A stretch of 64,000 bases of DNA from an uncultured Duncaniella sp. (lineage in GTDB: Bacteria > Bacteroidota > Bacteroidia > Bacteroidales > Muribaculaceae). Location of the stretch: assembly GCF_910577345.1 (NCBI RefSeq), contig NZ_CAJTMT010000013.1, positions 1-64,000 on the forward strand, given 5' to 3'. Numbering within the stretch: position 1 is the stretch's first letter; each line of letters starts with the position of its first letter. The notes under the pieces are model-generated. The model was given only the letters and a program-made list of their open reading frames with translations. It had not been told where the DNA came from and made no database searches. This document shows positions 60,434 to 64,000 of the stretch, one piece after another. Both the position numbers and the translations under genes were made by a program.

Positions 60434-62407
60434 ATGACACGTCGAAATCACCTTATTATTTATATATGTTCGCTCCTCTGCGTTTCAATTCTCGCCTCCT
60501 GTTCGGGAGCGAAGATGAGTGTGGCGGACGAGCAACTTGCGCGCGGCGAATATTTCGACGCACAGAAAACCTACCGTAAAATCTACAATAAGCTCAACCC
60601 TCGTGAGCAGCGCCAACTCCGTGGAGAAGTGGCGGCGAAGATGGCTGAATGTTACACCAAACTCGGACAGGATGCCCGCGCCGCAGCAGCCTATCAGAAC
60701 GCTCTGCGCTACGGTTATCCCGACTCCACGCTTCTCCTACAGCTCGCAAAAGCGCAACACGGACAGGGGAATTACGCGCAAGCCATCAACAGCTACGAGG
60801 AGTATCTCGCAAAATGGCCGGATGACGAATATGCCCGTCAAGGGCTGTCGGGTGCGCGCAAAGGTGCCGAGCTTAAAAAGAACAAGACACGCCATGTGGT
60901 GAAAAACGCCAAACTGTTCAATTCCCGGCGTTCGGATTTCGCTCCGATGTTCAACGGCGACATACTCTACTTCACAACTACCAACGAGAAGGTAAACGGC
61001 ACGAAACGGAGCGAAATCACCGGCATGAAGCGCAGCGACGTATGGATGGCTCGCAAAAACGAACGCGGAGAATGGCAACGACCGGAAGCGGTCGAAGGGG
61101 AGCTGAACACGGAATGGGACGAAGGAATAGTGTCGTTCTCGCCGGACGGTTCGACAATGTATCTGACACGTTCAACACGCACTCCCGACAAGGACACAGG
61201 CGTTGACATCTACACGTCGACACGTTCGGATGCCAAATGGAGCGCCCCCGTCAAACTGGAAATCACCAACGACACAATCTCAAGCTACGGACACCCGGCA
61301 GTAAGCCCCTCGGGCGAATACCTCTATTTCACCTCCGATATGCCGGGACAGGGAGGCAAGGATATATGGCGCATCAATCTGCGCGAACGTGCCGGAAGCC
61401 TTGAAAATCTCGGCGAGGCAATCAATACTCCCGGAGATGAAGTGTTCCCCTATATGCTGACAGACTCAATAATGTATTTCTCTTCCGACGGCCATCCCGG
61501 CCTCGGAGGACTTGATATGTTCAAAGCCACACTGCAACCGTCGGGCGGATGGCTCGTGGAAAATCTCGGCAGTCCGATGAACTCCGAGGGTGACGATTTC
61601 GGAATCACATTCGCTACACCCGGAAAGGAAGCAGGATACTTCAGTTCAAACCGTGGCGACGGACGTGGCTACGACCATCTCTATTCCTTCGAACTTCCTG
61701 ACCTTAAAATCCTGATTTCAGGCTGGGTGCTTGACAAAGATGAGGAACCGGTGGCCAATGCCATCATACGAATCGTAGGCAACGACGGTTCCAACCAGAA
61801 AGCCGTTGCGCGCAACGACGGTTCCTTCTCTTTCCCGCTGCAACGCGGCGTGAGCTACGTCATGCTTGCCGGAGCCAAAGGTTATCTTAACGCAAAGCAG
61901 GAATTCACGGCCGACAATGCGGAGGAGGATGCCGAATATGGCATAGACTTCATCCTGGCATCCGTAACCAAGCCCAATATCGTCGACAACATCTTCTATG
62001 ATTTCGACAAAGCGACGCTCCGTCCGGAATCGAAAGAGGCACTCGACGGCGTGGTGCAGATGCTGCGCGACAATCCCAATATCACTATCGAGATGGCCTC
62101 GCATACCGACCGCAAAGGTTCCGACGAATATAATATCGCGCTTTCCGAGCGAAGGGCAAAAAGTGTAGTCGACTATCTAATAGGTGCTGGCATACCCGCC
62201 GACCGCCTGCAATATCAAGGATATGGCGAATCGCGCCCGATGACCATCACCAAGCGCCTTGCCCGCGAATTTCCTCAGTTTGAGGAGGGCCAGACACTTG
62301 ACGAAGCATTCATTCTTACTCTCTCGCCCGAGGAACAGGAAGTGGCCGACCAAATCAATCGCCGCACAGAATTCCAGGTCCTTTCGGTGGACTACCAGAT
62401 GTATTAA
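60434..62407 (+). CDS. porE: PorE-type OmpA-family lipoprotein
   Basis: 657 residues. Lipobox LASC (Cys23). Then TPR repeats (about 30-155), a PD40/beta-propeller (about 165-425, with repeated SPDGSTMYLTRS, SPSGEYLYFTSD and GGKDIWR motifs), a carboxypeptidase-regulatory beta domain (about 430-520, VLDKDEEPVANAIIRI), and an OmpA peptidoglycan-binding domain (about 525-657, NIFYDFDKATLRPES, ALSERRAKSV). This exact order is that of PorE, which anchors the type IX machinery to peptidoglycan in Porphyromonas. The OmpA domain ends somewhat early but is complete. It supports a working type IX system with PorD and PorQ elsewhere in the window. Confidence 0.88.
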   Translation: MTRRNHLIIYICSLLCVSILASCSGAKMSVADEQLARGEYFDAQKTYRKIYNKLNPREQRQLRGEVAAKMAECYTKLGQDARAAAAYQNALRYGYPDSTLLLQLAKAQHGQGNYAQAINSYEEYLAKWPDDEYARQGLSGARKGAELKKNKTRHVVKNAKLFNSRRSDFAPMFNGDILYFTTTNEKVNGTKRSEITGMKRSDVWMARKNERGEWQRPEAVEGELNTEWDEGIVSFSPDGSTMYLTRSTRTPDKDTGVDIYTSTRSDAKWSAPVKLEITNDTISSYGHPAVSPSGEYLYFTSDMPGQGGKDIWRINLRERAGSLENLGEAINTPGDEVFPYMLTDSIMYFSSDGHPGLGGLDMFKATLQPSGGWLVENLGSPMNSEGDDFGITFATPGKEAGYFSSNRGDGRGYDHLYSFELPDLKILISGWVLDKDEEPVANAIIRIVGNDGSNQKAVARNDGSFSFPLQRGVSYVMLAGAKGYLNAKQEFTADNAEEDAEYGIDFILASVTKPNIVDNIFYDFDKATLRPESKEALDGVVQMLRDNPNITIEMASHTDRKGSDEYNIALSERRAKSVVDYLIGAGIPADRLQYQGYGESRPMTITKRLAREFPQFEEGQTLDEAFILTLSPEEQEVADQINRRTEFQVLSVDYQMY

Positions 62408-62486
62408 GCACGTTTCCCCCCATCCCTACCCTCCGGATGCTATCAATTCTATTTATTACAATATTCAATTCATCATCTCTTCTCTT

Positions 62487-63299
62487 ATGGCAAAAATCAT
62501 CGTAAAGGAGACAACCGTTAGAACCATAACCAGAAATGGTATGGACTACATTTGCATAACTGACATAGCACGTCAGAAAAACAGCACTGAGCCCAAGGAC
62601 GTTGTCAAGAACTGGCTGCGTGTCAAAAACACGCTTGAATATCTTGGACTATGGGAAAGTTTGAACAACCCGGATTTTAAAGGGGTCGAATTCGACCCCA
62701 TTTTAAAAGAAGCAGGTTCAAATGCGTTCACCATGAGTCCTACACGATGGATTGAATTGACAAACGCAATTGGCCTAATCAACAAATTAGGCCGTGATGG
62801 CGGGACTTTTGCACAGAAGGACATCGCCTTCAAATTCGCAAGCTGGGTGTCGGTCGAATTCGAGCTATACCTTGTCAAAGAATTCCAGCGACTCAAAACA
62901 GAGGAGCAACGACTGCTCGGATGGTCGGCAAAACGCGAACTTTCAAAAATCAACTACCACATCCACACCGATGCCATCAAACGGAATCTCATCCCGGTAG
63001 AAATCACCCAGAAGCAAGCAGTCGGCATATATGCCAACGAAGCCGACGTGCTCAACATGGCCATGTTCGGAATGACTGCGAAACAATGGCGCGAAGCAAA
63101 TCCGGAACTGAAGGGAAACATCCGCGACTACGCGACAATCAACGAATTGATATGCCTGTCGAACATGGAAAGCCTCAATGCCGTTTTCCTCGAACAAGGT
63201 CTGTCCCAGCAGGAGCGTCTGATAAAGCTCAACAAGATAGCCATCCATCAGATGACCGTGCTTGAAAACGAGTCCGGCAACCGCAAGATGCTCAAATAG
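62487..63299 (+). CDS. KilA-N domain protein
   Basis: 270 residues from MAKIIVKETTVRT; a longer frame from 62259 overlaps porE and is a shadow. The KilA-N DNA-binding domain (about 5-100) shows YICITDIARQ, VVKNWLRVKNTLEYLGLWE and FTMSPTRWIELTNAIGLI. The C-terminal half (about 120-270) is a helical region (KINYHIHTDAIKRNLIP, NMAMFGMTAKQWREANPELKG). KilA-N genes are common in phages and also as chromosomal relics in Bacteroidales; no other phage gene is near. Function is unknown. It follows porE by about 80 bases and has no clear promoter box. Confidence 0.85.
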   Translation: MAKIIVKETTVRTITRNGMDYICITDIARQKNSTEPKDVVKNWLRVKNTLEYLGLWESLNNPDFKGVEFDPILKEAGSNAFTMSPTRWIELTNAIGLINKLGRDGGTFAQKDIAFKFASWVSVEFELYLVKEFQRLKTEEQRLLGWSAKRELSKINYHIHTDAIKRNLIPVEITQKQAVGIYANEADVLNMAMFGMTAKQWREANPELKGNIRDYATINELICLSNMESLNAVFLEQGLSQQERLIKLNKIAIHQMTVLENESGNRKMLK

Positions 63300-63407
63300 C
63301 CAAGAAAGCAGACATCATATCGCATCTCCAACCTACCATCGGTCGAATTAAGCGGTGTCGACATCGAATTTTCGAGTGCAATGGGCTATGGTTTGCGAAA
63401 ATAGTTG

Positions 63408-63415
63408 TAACTTTG
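63408..63415 (+). promoter_or_regulatory. Promoter -7 box for typA
   Basis: TAACTTTG, exact TAnnTTTG, 21 bases before the ATG at 63437. No TTTG was seen at the usual 20-base spacing. Confidence 0.65.
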
Positions 63416-63436
63416 CAGCCGAAAAATTTTTGGACA

Positions 63437-64000
63437 ATGCAGAAGATTAGAAATATTGCCATCATCGCCCACGTCGACCATGGCAAAACAACCCTCGTAG
63501 ACAAAATGCTCCTGGCCGGAAAACTCTTCCGCGACAACCAGTCGACCGGCGAGCTCATCCTTGACAACAATGACCTTGAGCGTGAACGAGGCATTACAAT
63601 CCTCTCGAAAAACGTTTCCATCAACTATAACGGCTACAAGATCAACATCATCGACACTCCGGGACACGCCGACTTCGGCGGTGAAGTGGAGCGTGTGCTC
63701 AACATGGCCGACGGTTGCCTCCTCCTTGTCGATGCCTTCGAAGGCCCGATGCCACAGACCCGTTTCGTGCTCCAGAAAGCCATCCAGATGGGCCTGAAAC
63801 CCGTTGTCGTCATCAACAAGGTCGACAAACCCAACTGCCGTCCCGACGAAGTTCAGGAGATGGTGTTTGACCTCATGTGCAACCTCGATGCGACAGAGGA
63901 TCAGCTTGACTTCCCCACCATCTACGGTTCGGCAAAACAGGGCTGGATGAGCACCGACTACACCAAGCCTACCGACAACATCACCGCTGTCCTCGACGCA
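63437..64000 (+). CDS. typA: Translational GTPase TypA/BipA (partial, cut by window end)
   Basis: The first 188 codons of an elongation-factor-like GTPase. G1 AHVDHGKTT is near residue 11; G2/G3 give RERGITI, DTPGHADFGGEV; G4 NKVD follows. The order and the phrase MLLAGKLFRDNQSTGELIL identify TypA/BipA rather than EF-G, LepA or TetM. It acts at the ribosome in assembly and stress response. The rest of the gene lies beyond the window. Confidence 0.95.
   Translation, partial: MQKIRNIAIIAHVDHGKTTLVDKMLLAGKLFRDNQSTGELILDNNDLERERGITILSKNVSINYNGYKINIIDTPGHADFGGEVERVLNMADGCLLLVDAFEGPMPQTRFVLQKAIQMGLKPVVVINKVDKPNCRPDEVQEMVFDLMCNLDATEDQLDFPTIYGSAKQGWMSTDYTKPTDNITAVLDA

Noticed and set aside
62487..63299. 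Prophage based on the KilA-N gene
   Set aside because: No other phage genes, integrase or attachment repeats around it.

Overview
The window comes from a chromosome of the order Bacteroidales, most likely Muribaculaceae or a close relative. That placement is inferred from gene content, not from a marker-gene search. The support is: repeated promoter boxes of the Bacteroidetes sigma type (TAnnTTTG, several with TTTG 20 bases upstream), scattered type IX secretion genes (PorD, PorQ, PorE) with a cargo-type C-terminal domain, a BACON/BspA lipoprotein, TonB-dependent receptors with lipoprotein partners, type III glutamine synthetase, DapL, and neighbourhoods typical of the order (coaBC-porD-recN, porQ-cmk-ispH, rplY-pth-S4 protein). 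No rRNA, tRNA, insertion sequence, prophage or CRISPR array was seen. The region reads as ordinary core chromosome with a few accessory islands.

Layout. 0-1.2 kb: an imperfect 26-bp inverted repeat, then the stub of a short-chain dehydrogenase coupled to a RibD-C-type reductase. 1.3-4.4 kb (-): housekeeping operon yicC-gmk-nadD-DUF5063-rpiB. 4.6-6.5 kb (+): tsaB and a THUMP-like methyltransferase. 6.7-13.3 kb (-): dnaN, exonuclease, coaBC, porD, recN, rlmB. 13.5 kb (+): an EamA exporter. 14.5-22.1 kb (-): dapF, dapL, glnN, purF and an unknown lipoprotein, a nitrogen and cell-wall precursor block. 22.3-25.3 kb (-): a TPP riboswitch controlling a TonB receptor and a PnuT-type permease (thiamine uptake). 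25.6-31.3 kb (+): a small GlsB-type membrane protein and two large exported proteins. 31.6-38.9 kb: a REC/PEP-synthase-like fusion, a TonB-domain protein (-), porQ-cmk-ispH, an exonuclease and a small lipoprotein. 39.0-42.6 kb (+): thrC, a small unknown protein, an acyltransferase, a nitrilase and a 51-residue small ORF. 42.8-44.6 kb (-): rplY-pth-S4 protein. 44.9-51.9 kb: a small acidic lipoprotein (+), an Agp-like phosphatase (-) and a TonB receptor/lipoprotein pair (-). 52.3-56.8 kb (+): MerR-mltG, an AraC regulator, a TPR protein and rsgA. 56.9-60.2 kb (-): ddh and pta-ackA. 60.4-64 kb (+): porE, a KilA-N protein and the 5' part of typA, cut by the window end.

Connections. Type IX secretion genes are dispersed over 50 kb and accompany at least one protein with a type A-like sorting domain. 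Meso-diaminopimelate can be made two ways (DapL+DapF, or Ddh in one step). Acetate/ATP production (pta-ackA), thiamine salvage under riboswitch control, and peptidoglycan functions (mltG, dap genes) fit a fermentative gut anaerobe.

Most intriguing items: the REC-REC-PPDK_N fusion at 31.6 kb, which lacks the rest of PEP synthase; a palindromic repeat found at 31.3 and 53.7 kb; a 35-bp perfect inverted repeat at 56.8 kb; a 51-residue peptide gene at 42.5 kb; and an open reading frame that continues past the recN stop codon.
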